From the NCBI GenBank assembly GCA_020073015.1, contig JAIQFZ010000078.1, positions 1 through 48,307 of the forward strand: 48,307 bases of DNA. Reading direction: 5' to 3'. Positions 15,749-25,579 of the stretch are shown here, one piece after another; position 1 is the first letter of the stretch; each line of letters begins with the position of its first letter. The notes under the pieces are model-generated. The model had not been told where the DNA came from and did not search any database. It was given only the letters and a program-made list of their open reading frames with translations. The translations under genes were made by a program, and so were the position numbers. The DNA comes from Terriglobia bacterium (GTDB lineage Bacteria > Acidobacteriota > Terriglobia > Terriglobales > Acidobacteriaceae).

Positions 15749-18246
15749 ATGACCGGCCTGCTCCACGATCTGCGTTTCGCTTTTCGGCAACTCAGGAAGA
15801 GTCCTGGATTCGCTGCTGTCGCCATTCTTACTCTTGCCCTTGGCATCGGCGCTTCCACCATCATCTTCAGCGTAGTGTACAACGGCGTGCTCCACCCGTT
15901 TCCCTATCGCAGCGCGGAGCGCCTCACGGTCATTAGCGTCGAGGATGTTCAGCAACCAGGAAGGGGACACGGCATGTACCACCTCGATGAGGTGGCCGCC
16001 ATGCGCAAGGGCAACCACACCTTTGAGGACATTCTCGCCTACGGGCTCTGGTACGTGGTGTACGCGCATGCCAACACTACGGAAATGGTGAAAGGGGTTG
16101 GGGCAACGCCGAACGCGATGGAGTTCTGGGGCGTGCCGCCTCTGTTGGGGCGCGGCTTCGGCGAGCAAGATGCGCAGTCCGGAGCCCCGCTCGTGGTGCT
16201 CCTCAACTACAGATTCTGGAATCGCGAGTTCCACGGCGACCCCGGCATTCTTGGGGCCACCATGATGCTAAACGGGAAGGCGCGAACCATTATCGGAGTG
16301 ATGCCACCGCGGTTTCAGGCCGTCGGAGCCGACTTGTACATGCCCGTGTCCTGGACTCGGCCCGAGCCGGTCCGCGGGAAATTCGAGTGGGACGTCGATG
16401 ACCCACTCTTCTTTTGGGCCACGGGGATTCTGAAGCGCGACGCAAGCCTGGGAACTGCTGCCGCCGACATCGATGTGATTGCTCGCCAACTCGCTCTCGT
16501 GCATCCGGACGACTATCCCAAGAGTTTCCGTGTGACCGCGAGGTGGCTCAACGACGTGGTGGTGTCCGACTTCAAGCGGACGCTGTTTCTGCTTTTCGCC
16601 GCCGTGGCCCTGCTGCTGTTCATCTCCTGCAGCAACGTGGCCGGACTTCTGCTGGCGCAGGCCAGCGCGCGGACTAAGGAAATCGCCCTCCGCGCGGCCC
16701 TGGGCGCGGGCCGGCTGCGGCTCATCCGGCAGCTTTTGTCGGAAAGCCTGGTTCTGGCAGGAGCCGGCTGCGTAGCGGGTTGCCTGTTTGCATACGCAGG
16801 GCTGAAGGGCGTCATGCTCACGCAGTTGGCGACCATCATGCCAATGGAAGCAGCTATTTCGCTGAACCGTCCAGTGCTGTTCTTCGCCGTGGGCATCTCC
16901 TTGGTGGCGACCCTGCTGTGTGGGCTGGCGCCCGCGCTCCATGCTGTCCGAGGAGACTTGCAGAAAGGGCTGGCCAGCACAGGGGTCAATGTGGATGCCG
17001 CCTTCCAACACAGCCGGTTTCGCTCCGGGCTGGTGATCGGCCAGGTAGCCCTCTCCTTACTTCTGCTGACGTGTGCCGGCCTGGTAACGCGGAGTTTTTT
17101 CTCGCTGACCCACGTCGACCTCGGAATCCAGCCGGAAAACATCTTCACCGCCGAAATCCACTTCCCGAAGGGCCGATACACGAAAGCAGAAGAGAAGAGT
17201 GCATTCTTCGGACGGTTGCTGCCGCAACTTGATTCCGTGCCCGGCGTGGTCAGCGCGACAGAAATGATTGGCATGCCGCTGTTCTTCGCGCCGCGCGGCG
17301 ATGTGACCATCCCCGGCAAGCCCCACCGGGAGGCTTGGGAGACGCGAGTTGAACTGTGCAGCGAGGGTTATTTTCAGACCCTGGGCCTGCATTTGCTGCA
17401 CGGCAGGTTGCTGACCGACAACGACATTTTCTCGGCCCGAAGAGTCGTAGTTGTGAATGAAAATCTGGCCCGGAAGTACTTCGGAGGTGAGGATCCGATT
17501 GGGAGGCAGATTAAGTTCAACGTGCTGGATGAAATCCCCGAAACCCCGCACGATGCCTATTTCGAGATCGTCGGCGTGGTCAGCAATGCCCGCAATTACG
17601 CCCCCGAAGGGGACACGATTGTGCTCAAGGCAGCGGAGGTGGCGGATCCCGAGGGATTTCTGCCGTATTCATTTTCCGGGTTCGGAGATCGAGCCATCGC
17701 GATGCACACCCACACTCCGCCGGTTTCGCTGGTCAACAATGTACGGCAGATCATTTGGTCCCTGGACCATGACGTCGTCCTGGTTGCTCCCGATCTTGGC
17801 GGGGCCACCGGTTTCTCGCTCGCGGACGTGTTGGGGGGACTCGTGTATGGCAAGCCAAAATTCAGCGCCATCGCCTTCGCCTCGTGCGCTGGGCTCGGAT
17901 TTGCGCTCGCCCTGGTCGGGCTGTTCAGCGTGATGACCTACATCGTTTCTCTGCAGACGCACTACATTGGCGTCCGTTTAGCACTGGGTGCGCCGCAGCT
18001 CGCCATCTTGCGCATGATGCTGAAGAGGGCCTGGTGCTGATTGTGACCGGCGCTGCTATCGGACTGGTGGTGAGTCTGGCGCTGACTCGTCTTCTGGCCA
18101 GCCAGTTCCGCGGCATTTCCGCCACCGATCCGGCGACCTTCGTCTTTGTCGTCGCCACGGTGATCGCAGCCGGGCTATTCGCCTGCTTTTTGCCGGCCCG
18201 CCGAGCCACCCACGTCGACCCGATGGCCACTCTGAGGAACGAATGA
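15749..18246 (+). pseudogene. ADOP-type permease, copy 2, with a 1-nt frameshift near the C-terminus
   Basis: Starts at ATG 15749 (MTGLLHDLRFAFRQLRKSPGF), ten bases after copy 1, with a GGAG site. It is closely related to copy 1 across the whole length. The frame as given stops at 18040 after ILRMMLKRAWC. In the adjacent frame the sequence continues EGLVLIVTGAAIGLVVSLAL and ends PARRATHVDPMATLRNE at 18246, the normal family ending. Loss of one G near 18024-18027 explains both frames. The truncated product lacks its last two membrane helices. The rest is intact with no other stops, so this is either a very recent lesion or a sequence error. Confidence 0.85.
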
Positions 18247-18325
18247 CTTCTTTGGCAAACATCATCCGCAACCGGCGCTGCTACTGCGCCACCCTGAGCA
18301 GCATGGAGGAAATCGAGGAACGCCC

Positions 18326-20764
18326 ATGAATGGACTTCTGCAAGATCTGCGCTATGGACTGCGCATGCTGCGCAAGAGCCCGGGGTTCACCGTCCTGGCG
18401 GTGATTACGCTCGCGCTCGGCATCGGCGCCAATGTCGCTGTTTTCAGCGTGATGAATGCCATCCTCCTCAATCCCAGCGGCATTCCTCATCCCGAGAAAG
18501 TCGTCGCTCTTCGCGCCAAGTATTCCGTCGGCGATCTGCAAAACATCAACATGTCCCCGCCCGATTTCGGGGACGCGGCCATGGGCAAAGACACGTTCAC
18601 CTCTGCCGCGGTCATGATGGGCAGTGATTTCAACTACAGCGGCAACGGGACTACTCCCGAGCGCCTGATTGGCGCCTTAGTCACCTGGCAGTGGTTCGAT
18701 GTTTTCTGGGCTCGTCCTTATCTTGGGCGAGTGTTCCGGCCCGAAGAGGACCAGCCGAACGCGAATCACGAAGTCGTGCTCTCGTATGCGACGTGGCGGC
18801 GGCGGTTCGGCGGCGATCCGTCGATCATTGGCCGGAAGCTTTTGCTGAATCAGGAATCATTTCAAGTCATCGGTGTGATGGGGCCGGAATTCGCCTGGCC
18901 GAACCAGGCTGAGTTGTGGGTGCCCCTGGCGCTGCCCCCGGGACGTTACTTCGACAGCAATTATCGGCACAACGAATTCCTCTTCGGAGTGGCGCGTCTT
19001 CGGCCGGGCGTCTCGCTGGAGCAGGCGAACTCCTACTTGCAGATGAAAACCACCGAGAACATTGCTGCAGAAGGTGGAAACAGCTTTAGTAGAGCATCCG
19101 GCTGGGGAATGTTTTGTGTGCCCTTGATCGAGTTCGTCGCCGGAAATCTGCGTAAGCCGCTGCTGATCTTGTTGGCGGCTGTGGGGACTATCCTGCTGAT
19201 CGCGTGCGCAAACATTGCCGGCCTGCAACTGGCTCGGGCCTCCGGCAGGCAGCGCGAAGTCTCCATCCAGATCGCGCTGGGAGCGGCGCGAGCCCGCCTG
19301 GTGCAGCAGGCGCTGGTAGAGAGTCTGTTGCTCGCCCTCGCCGGGGTGGTGCTTGGCCTGGTACTGGCCAAGACGACCATTCCGCTGCTGTTGCTGCTCG
19401 CTCCTGAGAGCCTGGTGCAGAATGTGCCGGTCCCGATCGGGCGGGAAGTCCTGTTGTTTGTCGCCGTCATCGGCGTGATCTGCGCATTGTTGTGCGGTAC
19501 CGCACCGGCATGGCAGATGACCCATTCTCGCTGGTTCCAAACCTTGCAGGAGAGTGGTCGCTCGGAGACCTCCAGCCGTGCCCGGCAGCACGTGCGGTCC
19601 GCGCTGGTGATCAGTGAAATCGCCCTCGCCATGCTCCTTCTGGTAGGCGCCGGCCTGCTCGTCCGAAGCCTGGAGAAACTGGAGCAGGTACAGACAGGAT
19701 TTGATCCCGGCGGCCTGGCGTCGGGCGCGCTGTCTCTGCCCGTCACCACCTACAAGACTGACGAGCAGCAGGCAGCGTTCTTCACTGCGGCCGAAGAACA
19801 ATTGAGAAGCATACCCGGCGTTACCAGCGCGGCTTTCGCGGACGCGCTGCCATTTATGAATGCGGGCGGTTCCGCCTCGTTCCGGATCATCGGCCACCCG
19901 CTGGCGCCCAATGATCCTGGGCCGCACGGCAACATCCGCAGCATTTCGTCTGATTACTTTTCCACTCTTCGCATCCCGGTTGTGCGTGGCCGCGTGTTCA
20001 CACTTGAAGACCGGCTGAAGACCGAGCGGGTCACAGTGATCGACGAAACTCTGGCACGGCAATACTGGCGCAATGAAGATCCCATCGGACAACACATCAG
20101 CTTCGGCAGCAATGCTCCTCCGATTACCGTGGTCGGAATCGTGAAGCACGCCAAGAGTTCTTCTCTTGAATCGGACACGACCGAGGGCTTCTATTACCTG
20201 CCGATCGCGCAGTCGCCTCCGACTACAGCCGCCATCGTAGTACGGGCCCGCAGTTCCAATCCGGCTGGACTCGCGGCCACCATCCGGTCCGCGATTCGCA
20301 CGGTTGACAGCAACCAGCCGCTCTATGACATGAAAACCATGGAGCAGCGCGTGGATGAGTCGCTGATCAGCCGCCGTTTCCTTGTGATCCTGCTCTCGAT
20401 TTTTGCCGGGCTCGCGCTCCTTCTGGCAGCCTTGGGCCTGTACGGAGTGATCAGCTACGCCGTGAAGCTGCGTACGCGCGAGCTCGGCATCCGCATGGCG
20501 CTGGGCGCGGCGCGCGGCGACGTACTGCGCTTGATCCTGGGGAAGGGAATGCAGTTGGCTGTACTCGGGCTGGTCCTCGGACTCGCAGTAACGTTCATTC
20601 TCGGACGAGCCTTGGCCAGTCTTCTCTATCAGGTGAGCTTGTTCAATCCGGTTACCTTGCTCCTAACGTCGCTGTTGCTGGTTTCGACGGTTCTGCTGGC
20701 GAGCTATTTGCCCGCCCGGCGGGCTGCCACGCTCGACCCGATGCGCACCCTGCGAGAGGAATAG
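18326..20764 (+). CDS. ADOP-type MacB/FtsX permease, copy 3
   Basis: 812 residues, intact. The N-terminus MNGLLQDLRYGLRMLRKSPGF and the C-terminus PARRAATLDPMRTLREE are family hallmarks. Its periplasmic domains differ strongly from copies 1 and 2 (for example NAILLNPSGIPHPEKVV after TM1), so it is not a recent duplicate of those. The first TM is about 21-43; a four-helix set lies between residues 270 and 450, and three helices follow residue 680. It is separated from copy 2 by 79 bp, the widest gap in the array, holding no obvious promoter. Confidence 0.92.
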   Translation: MNGLLQDLRYGLRMLRKSPGFTVLAVITLALGIGANVAVFSVMNAILLNPSGIPHPEKVVALRAKYSVGDLQNINMSPPDFGDAAMGKDTFTSAAVMMGSDFNYSGNGTTPERLIGALVTWQWFDVFWARPYLGRVFRPEEDQPNANHEVVLSYATWRRRFGGDPSIIGRKLLLNQESFQVIGVMGPEFAWPNQAELWVPLALPPGRYFDSNYRHNEFLFGVARLRPGVSLEQANSYLQMKTTENIAAEGGNSFSRASGWGMFCVPLIEFVAGNLRKPLLILLAAVGTILLIACANIAGLQLARASGRQREVSIQIALGAARARLVQQALVESLLLALAGVVLGLVLAKTTIPLLLLLAPESLVQNVPVPIGREVLLFVAVIGVICALLCGTAPAWQMTHSRWFQTLQESGRSETSSRARQHVRSALVISEIALAMLLLVGAGLLVRSLEKLEQVQTGFDPGGLASGALSLPVTTYKTDEQQAAFFTAAEEQLRSIPGVTSAAFADALPFMNAGGSASFRIIGHPLAPNDPGPHGNIRSISSDYFSTLRIPVVRGRVFTLEDRLKTERVTVIDETLARQYWRNEDPIGQHISFGSNAPPITVVGIVKHAKSSSLESDTTEGFYYLPIAQSPPTTAAIVVRARSSNPAGLAATIRSAIRTVDSNQPLYDMKTMEQRVDESLISRRFLVILLSIFAGLALLLAALGLYGVISYAVKLRTRELGIRMALGAARGDVLRLILGKGMQLAVLGLVLGLAVTFILGRALASLLYQVSLFNPVTLLLTSLLLVSTVLLASYLPARRAATLDPMRTLREE

Positions 20765-20820
20765 TGGACCATGCCAACTCGCAGGGACGTTGCGGTACGA
20801 GGAGAGAGGTCGGCATAGAA

Positions 20821-23128
20821 ATGAACGGGCTACGACAGGACTTTCGCTACGGACTGCGCATGCTGCGCAAGAGCCCGGGGTTCACCGCCTTGGCGGTGAT
20901 TACTCTTGCGCTGGGCATCGGGGCCAACACGTCGATCTTCAGCAATGTCAATGCTCTGGTCCTGCGGCCGTTTGCGTTCCCGGATCTCGATCGGGTCGTC
21001 GCCGTGTGGGAGACCGTGCCCAAACAGGACGCGGCCAGCATCAAAGCTGCGCCCGCCAACTTCCTCGACTGGACCGAGCAAAGTACTTCCTTCGAACACT
21101 TGGCTGCCACTCATGGATGGGACGCCAATCTGACTGGCGAAGGCTTGGCCGAGCGTGTGGAAGGCTATCAGGTTACGGCCGACTTCTTTGCACTCGCGGG
21201 TATCCCACCGCAACTCGGCCGGCAGATCGGAGGCGTTGATTTTCAGCATGGAACGGCGCCGGTTGTCGCCCTGAGTCATGGATTCTGGCAGCGGCATTTA
21301 GGGGGCGACCCGAGCATTGTTGGCAAAAGTTTGCTCCTGAATGGTCAGAAGTTCACTGTGATCGGAGTCGCGGCGCCTGATCTTGATTTTCCGGCCGGGG
21401 CAGAGCTTTGGACTCCGCTCGATTTGAGCTCCGCCGCAACGATGGACCGCGCGAACCACTATCTGCTAGTGCTCGGACGGCTGAAGAAAACAACGTCGGT
21501 CGCTCAGGCCCAGGCGGATCTTCAGGCCATTGCGGGCCGTCTCGGACAGCAGTATCCAAACACGAACGGAGGACACGAGGTCCGGGTCGCGCGTCTGGCC
21601 GAGGATGCCGTGAGCGGAACGCGGCAGTTTGTGCTGGTGCTGATGGGGGCGGCGGTTTTCGTTCTACTGCTCGCGTGTGTCAACGTGGCGAACTTGCAGT
21701 TGGCTCGAGTTTCAAGCCGGCAGAAGGAAATGGCGGTGCGCCTCGGGCTGGGCGCCAGCCGGTGGCAACTGATTCGGCAGTTGCTGATCGAAAGCATACT
21801 GCTGGCGGTCGCTGGAGGGGCAGCCGGCCTGCTGCTCTCCAACTGGGGGATGGGAGTTTCGCTACGCAGCCTCCCGCCCTTCATCGTGGCACATGTGCCT
21901 GGACTCAAGCACCTGCAACTTGATTCCCGGGTCTTGTTTTTCACTCTGGCGGTCGCACTCCTTACCGGCAGTTTCCCAGATTGCACTCGCTTTGGTTCTG
22001 CTGATCGGAGCAGGGCTTATGGTGAAGGGCTTCCGCAATCTGCTGACCGTCGAAATGGGATTTGATCGGACCCACCTACTGACGTTCCACGTGGCGTTGC
22101 CCGAAGAGAAATATCAGAGAAAAGACCAGGTACTCGGTTACTACGATCGGGTCCTGCGCGAGCTGCGGGCTCTGCCCGGGGTTGAGGCAGTTGCCTGTGT
22201 TACGAGTTTGCCTTCCAGCTGGAGCTACAACTGGACCGAATACAGCGCGGAAGGCCGGCCTCCGTCCTCGCCCAGCGAGATGCCCTCCACCCTGTCGCAG
22301 ACGGCGACCCCGGACTTTTTCACCGCGTTGCGCGTGCCGCTGCTGAAAGGCCGTTTCCTTTCGACTCAGGACGGGCCGGATGCCCCGCCCGTTGCCGTCA
22401 TCAGCGAGAGCATGGCACGCACCAACTGGCCAGGGCAGAATCCCATCGGGAAGCATCTTAAGCTGGGCCGCCCGGAAGATTCGGAACCGCAGCGTCAGAT
22501 TGTGGGAGTGGTTGGTGACGTTCGCTCCTCGCCCTTCGATTTCAATCCCGACCCGACCACGTACGTGCCGTTCGCGCAGATGCCACCGTCTTCTTCGGCA
22601 TTTGTCGTGCGCACCGCAGGCGACCCCTTGACGCTCGCGGCGCCCGTGATTGCGCAAGTGCGAAGCATCGATTCTGACGAACCCGCCTACGACGTTCGCA
22701 GCCTGGAACAAGTCCTTTCCGACAATGTCAGCGGCGTGCAGTTCTCCGCGCGCATGATGCTGGTCTTCGGATTCATCGCCTTGGTCCTGGCGGCTGCCGG
22801 AATCTTCGCCGTCATGGCTTACTCCGTATCCCAACGCACCCACGAAATCGGTGTACGCATGGCGCTGGGAGCACAGCGTGTCGATGTTCTCCGCCTGGTG
22901 GTCACATCCGCCGTCAAGATGGCAGCGGTCGGTTTGACCATCGGCGTTGTCATCGCGTTGATCTTGACCTACGTGCTCTCGAGCATGCTCTTCGGCGTGA
23001 TTCGGATGGACGCGATCGTCTTCGCTCTGTTGACACTTGTGCTGGCCAGTATCGCCGCTCTGGCAGCTTACATACCCGCGCGCTGGGCGACGAGAGTCGA
23101 CCCGATGCAAGCGTTGCGATACGAGTAA
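20821..23128 (+). pseudogene. ADOP-type permease, copy 4, with an internal deletion
   Basis: Starts at ATG 20821 (MNGLRQDFRYGLRMLRKSPGF) and is nearly identical to copy 3 in its first ~20 codons. Around 21967 the frame breaks: ALLTG of the fourth helix runs into a shifted frame that ends at 22065, while the other frame resumes at VSQIALALVLLIGAGLMVKGF and continues to the normal ending at 23128. In copies 3 and 5 about 45 residues lie between these two landmarks, so roughly 130 bp has been lost with a frame change. Total span is 2308 nt against about 2440 for its intact paralogues. Both remaining parts are otherwise free of stops. Confidence 0.85.
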
Positions 23129-23137
23129 GGAGGACGC

Positions 23138-25564
23138 ATGAACGGATTACTCCAGGATCTGCGCTACGCAGTGCGGCAGTTGCGAAAGTCACCCGGGTTT
23201 GCGGTCACGGCCGTGCTCTCGCTCACGCTGGGAATTGGCGCTACGACAGCAATCTTCAGTGTCGTGTACAGCATTCTGCTCGACCCCTATCCCTACCGGG
23301 ACGCTGACCGCATGGTGCATGTGGAACTGCGCGACAAGGGAGACCGGGGGCCTCTGCTGGTTGTCAATGGCTCCGAGTACCCGGAACTTCGCCGGGCATC
23401 TTCTGTGGACGACGTGTTTCTTCAAAACCAGCAAATGCAGACTTTGACGGGCGGACAATTCCCGATCTCGGTGAACGTGGGGCAGTATTCACCGAACCTG
23501 TTTGCATACATGGGCGTGCCGCTGCTTCTGGGGCGCGGGTTCACATCGGCCGACGCGCCCGGCGGCAAAGGTTCTCCCGTCGCCGTGCTGAGCTACTTGT
23601 TCTGGCAGCGGCAGTTTGCGGGAAATCGTGGTGTGGTGGGGCAGTCGATTGAACTCAATCACAAGCTATACACCATCATTGGGGTCGTGCCTTCCCGGTT
23701 CACCTGGGGCGACTCGGACGTGTACCTGCCCGCCCTGCCCAGTGGGGATCCGCACGATTACTGGATGTCGTTCATTAAACTGAAACCGGGTGTAAAGCAT
23801 CCGGCGGCTGCGGCTGAACTGCAGCTCCTTGTCGATCGCTTCACCAAAGAGGACCCCAAGGATTTTCGCCGCGACCGGCGGGTTGCGATTGTCACCCTGA
23901 ACGAAGAGGTCCTGGGTCGCTTTTCCGGGACGCTGGTCCTGCTTTTCGTAGCGGTGATTGCGCTGCTGGTCATCGGCTGTTCCAACGTTTCTATCCTGTT
24001 ACTGGCGCGGGGAATTGCGCGGCAACACGAGTTGGCGGTGCGCGCTTCGATCGGTGCCAGCCGCACGCGCCTGATCCGGCAGTTGCTGACCGAATCCGTC
24101 CTGCTTTCTGCCGTGGGCGCCGCGCTCGGGGTTTTGCTAGCCTACCGCGCGGTTGGGACCCTGTCTTCCATGCTCCCGCTGTATTCGTTTCCGCACGAAG
24201 CGGCGATTCGTGTCAATGGTCCCGTCCTCGCGTTCAGCGCGGCCGTCGCCGTAATTACCGGGATTCTCTTCGGCATTTCGCCCGCCTGGCAGCTTTCCCA
24301 TCCTCCGATCAGCGAGTTGATCCAGGCCAACAGCACCAAGCACTCTGGCAGCTCCCGGAGCCGTAGCACGCACCGCCTTCTGATCGCCGGACAGGTTTCC
24401 CTGACGTTGCTGCTGATGGCGGGCGCCGGGGCGGCCATGAAAGCGTTCCTGGCACTGACTCACACGCCGCTGGGCTTTGATCCCGACCACGTCCTTGCCT
24501 TGAATACTGCGATTCCAAAAGGAACGAACACCACCTGGCAAGCCCGGCTGAATACTAACGAGGCGATCCGCCAGAGCATCGCAGAAGTGCCCGGCGTGAC
24601 CAGCGCATCGGTTTCGACCACCTGGTTCCCGCCGTTTGGAGGATTTAACGCCAAGATCGAGATCCGGAGCAAGCCGACCCTGACCGGCGCCGAAGCGGTC
24701 CTGGCGTTGGTGAGTCCACAGGAGTTCACCACCCTTCGCATCCCGCTCCTGGCTGGCCGAATTTTCGACGATGCGGAACTCAATCGCGCCGCCCATGTGG
24801 CGCTGGTCAACCAGGCGTTTGTGAAGCAATTCCTGCCGGAAGGGAACCCGCTCGGCCAGAACGTGCGCAGCCCAATGCTCAAAGCCGAGTTCCCCGACCT
24901 GTTGCTCGCCCAAGCTCCGGATGACTGGCTCGAAATCATCGGGGTGGTTGGGGACGCCCGCGACGACGGGCTGGAACGTCCGGTCAAACCGGCGGTCTTT
25001 CTTCCATACAGCTTCGTGCTGCCCCCAGACGTCGCCCTGCTTGTGCGCGCCAAGGGCAATCCAGAGGCGGCCATCCGGTCGGTGAAACAGCGCCTGCGTG
25101 AACTCAATCCCGAGTTGGTCGTCAATCAGGAGCACACGCTGGCATGGTGGCTGGAAACACAGGGATGGGGACAAGGGCGCTTCATTGCGACGCTGTTTTC
25201 GCTCTTCGCAATTCTGGCCCTTGCTTTGGCGGGGACCGGACTTTACAGCGTTGTTTCGTTTTCCGTCACGCAACGCACCCAGGAAGTTGGCATCCGGATG
25301 GCGCTCGGCGCCCCGCGTGCCAACATTCTGAGATTGGTGATCAGTTCCACGGCCTTAATGCTCGCCGCGGGTGTAGCTGTTGGACTCGGGCTCAGTCTGG
25401 CGCTGGACCACATCGTCCGCGCCTGGGCAGGAGGCAGTCCACGCGATCCCCTGACCTTACTTGTGTCGGCACTGATTCTGATCCTGGTGGCGACGATCGC
25501 CTGCGTCGTGCCGGCCTGGCGCGCGGCGACCGTCGATCCCTCAGTGGCACTGCGGTACGAATAG
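23138..25564 (+). CDS. ADOP-type MacB/FtsX permease, copy 5
   Basis: 808 residues, intact, starting nine bases after copy 4 with an AAGGAGG site. It starts MNGLLQDLRYAVRQLRKSPGF and ends PAWRAATVDPSVALRYE. Overall helix layout follows the family: TM1 at about 21-43, a cluster between 265 and 430, and three helices after residue 680. The periplasmic segments (SEYPELRRASSVDDVFLQNQ and onwards) are unlike the other copies. It is a likely inner-membrane component of the export system built with the adaptor, ATPases and TolC-like protein. Confidence 0.92.
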   Translation: MNGLLQDLRYAVRQLRKSPGFAVTAVLSLTLGIGATTAIFSVVYSILLDPYPYRDADRMVHVELRDKGDRGPLLVVNGSEYPELRRASSVDDVFLQNQQMQTLTGGQFPISVNVGQYSPNLFAYMGVPLLLGRGFTSADAPGGKGSPVAVLSYLFWQRQFAGNRGVVGQSIELNHKLYTIIGVVPSRFTWGDSDVYLPALPSGDPHDYWMSFIKLKPGVKHPAAAAELQLLVDRFTKEDPKDFRRDRRVAIVTLNEEVLGRFSGTLVLLFVAVIALLVIGCSNVSILLLARGIARQHELAVRASIGASRTRLIRQLLTESVLLSAVGAALGVLLAYRAVGTLSSMLPLYSFPHEAAIRVNGPVLAFSAAVAVITGILFGISPAWQLSHPPISELIQANSTKHSGSSRSRSTHRLLIAGQVSLTLLLMAGAGAAMKAFLALTHTPLGFDPDHVLALNTAIPKGTNTTWQARLNTNEAIRQSIAEVPGVTSASVSTTWFPPFGGFNAKIEIRSKPTLTGAEAVLALVSPQEFTTLRIPLLAGRIFDDAELNRAAHVALVNQAFVKQFLPEGNPLGQNVRSPMLKAEFPDLLLAQAPDDWLEIIGVVGDARDDGLERPVKPAVFLPYSFVLPPDVALLVRAKGNPEAAIRSVKQRLRELNPELVVNQEHTLAWWLETQGWGQGRFIATLFSLFAILALALAGTGLYSVVSFSVTQRTQEVGIRMALGAPRANILRLVISSTALMLAAGVAVGLGLSLALDHIVRAWAGGSPRDPLTLLVSALILILVATIACVVPAWRAATVDPSVALRYE

Positions 25565-25579
25565 GAGAACGCGACGTCC

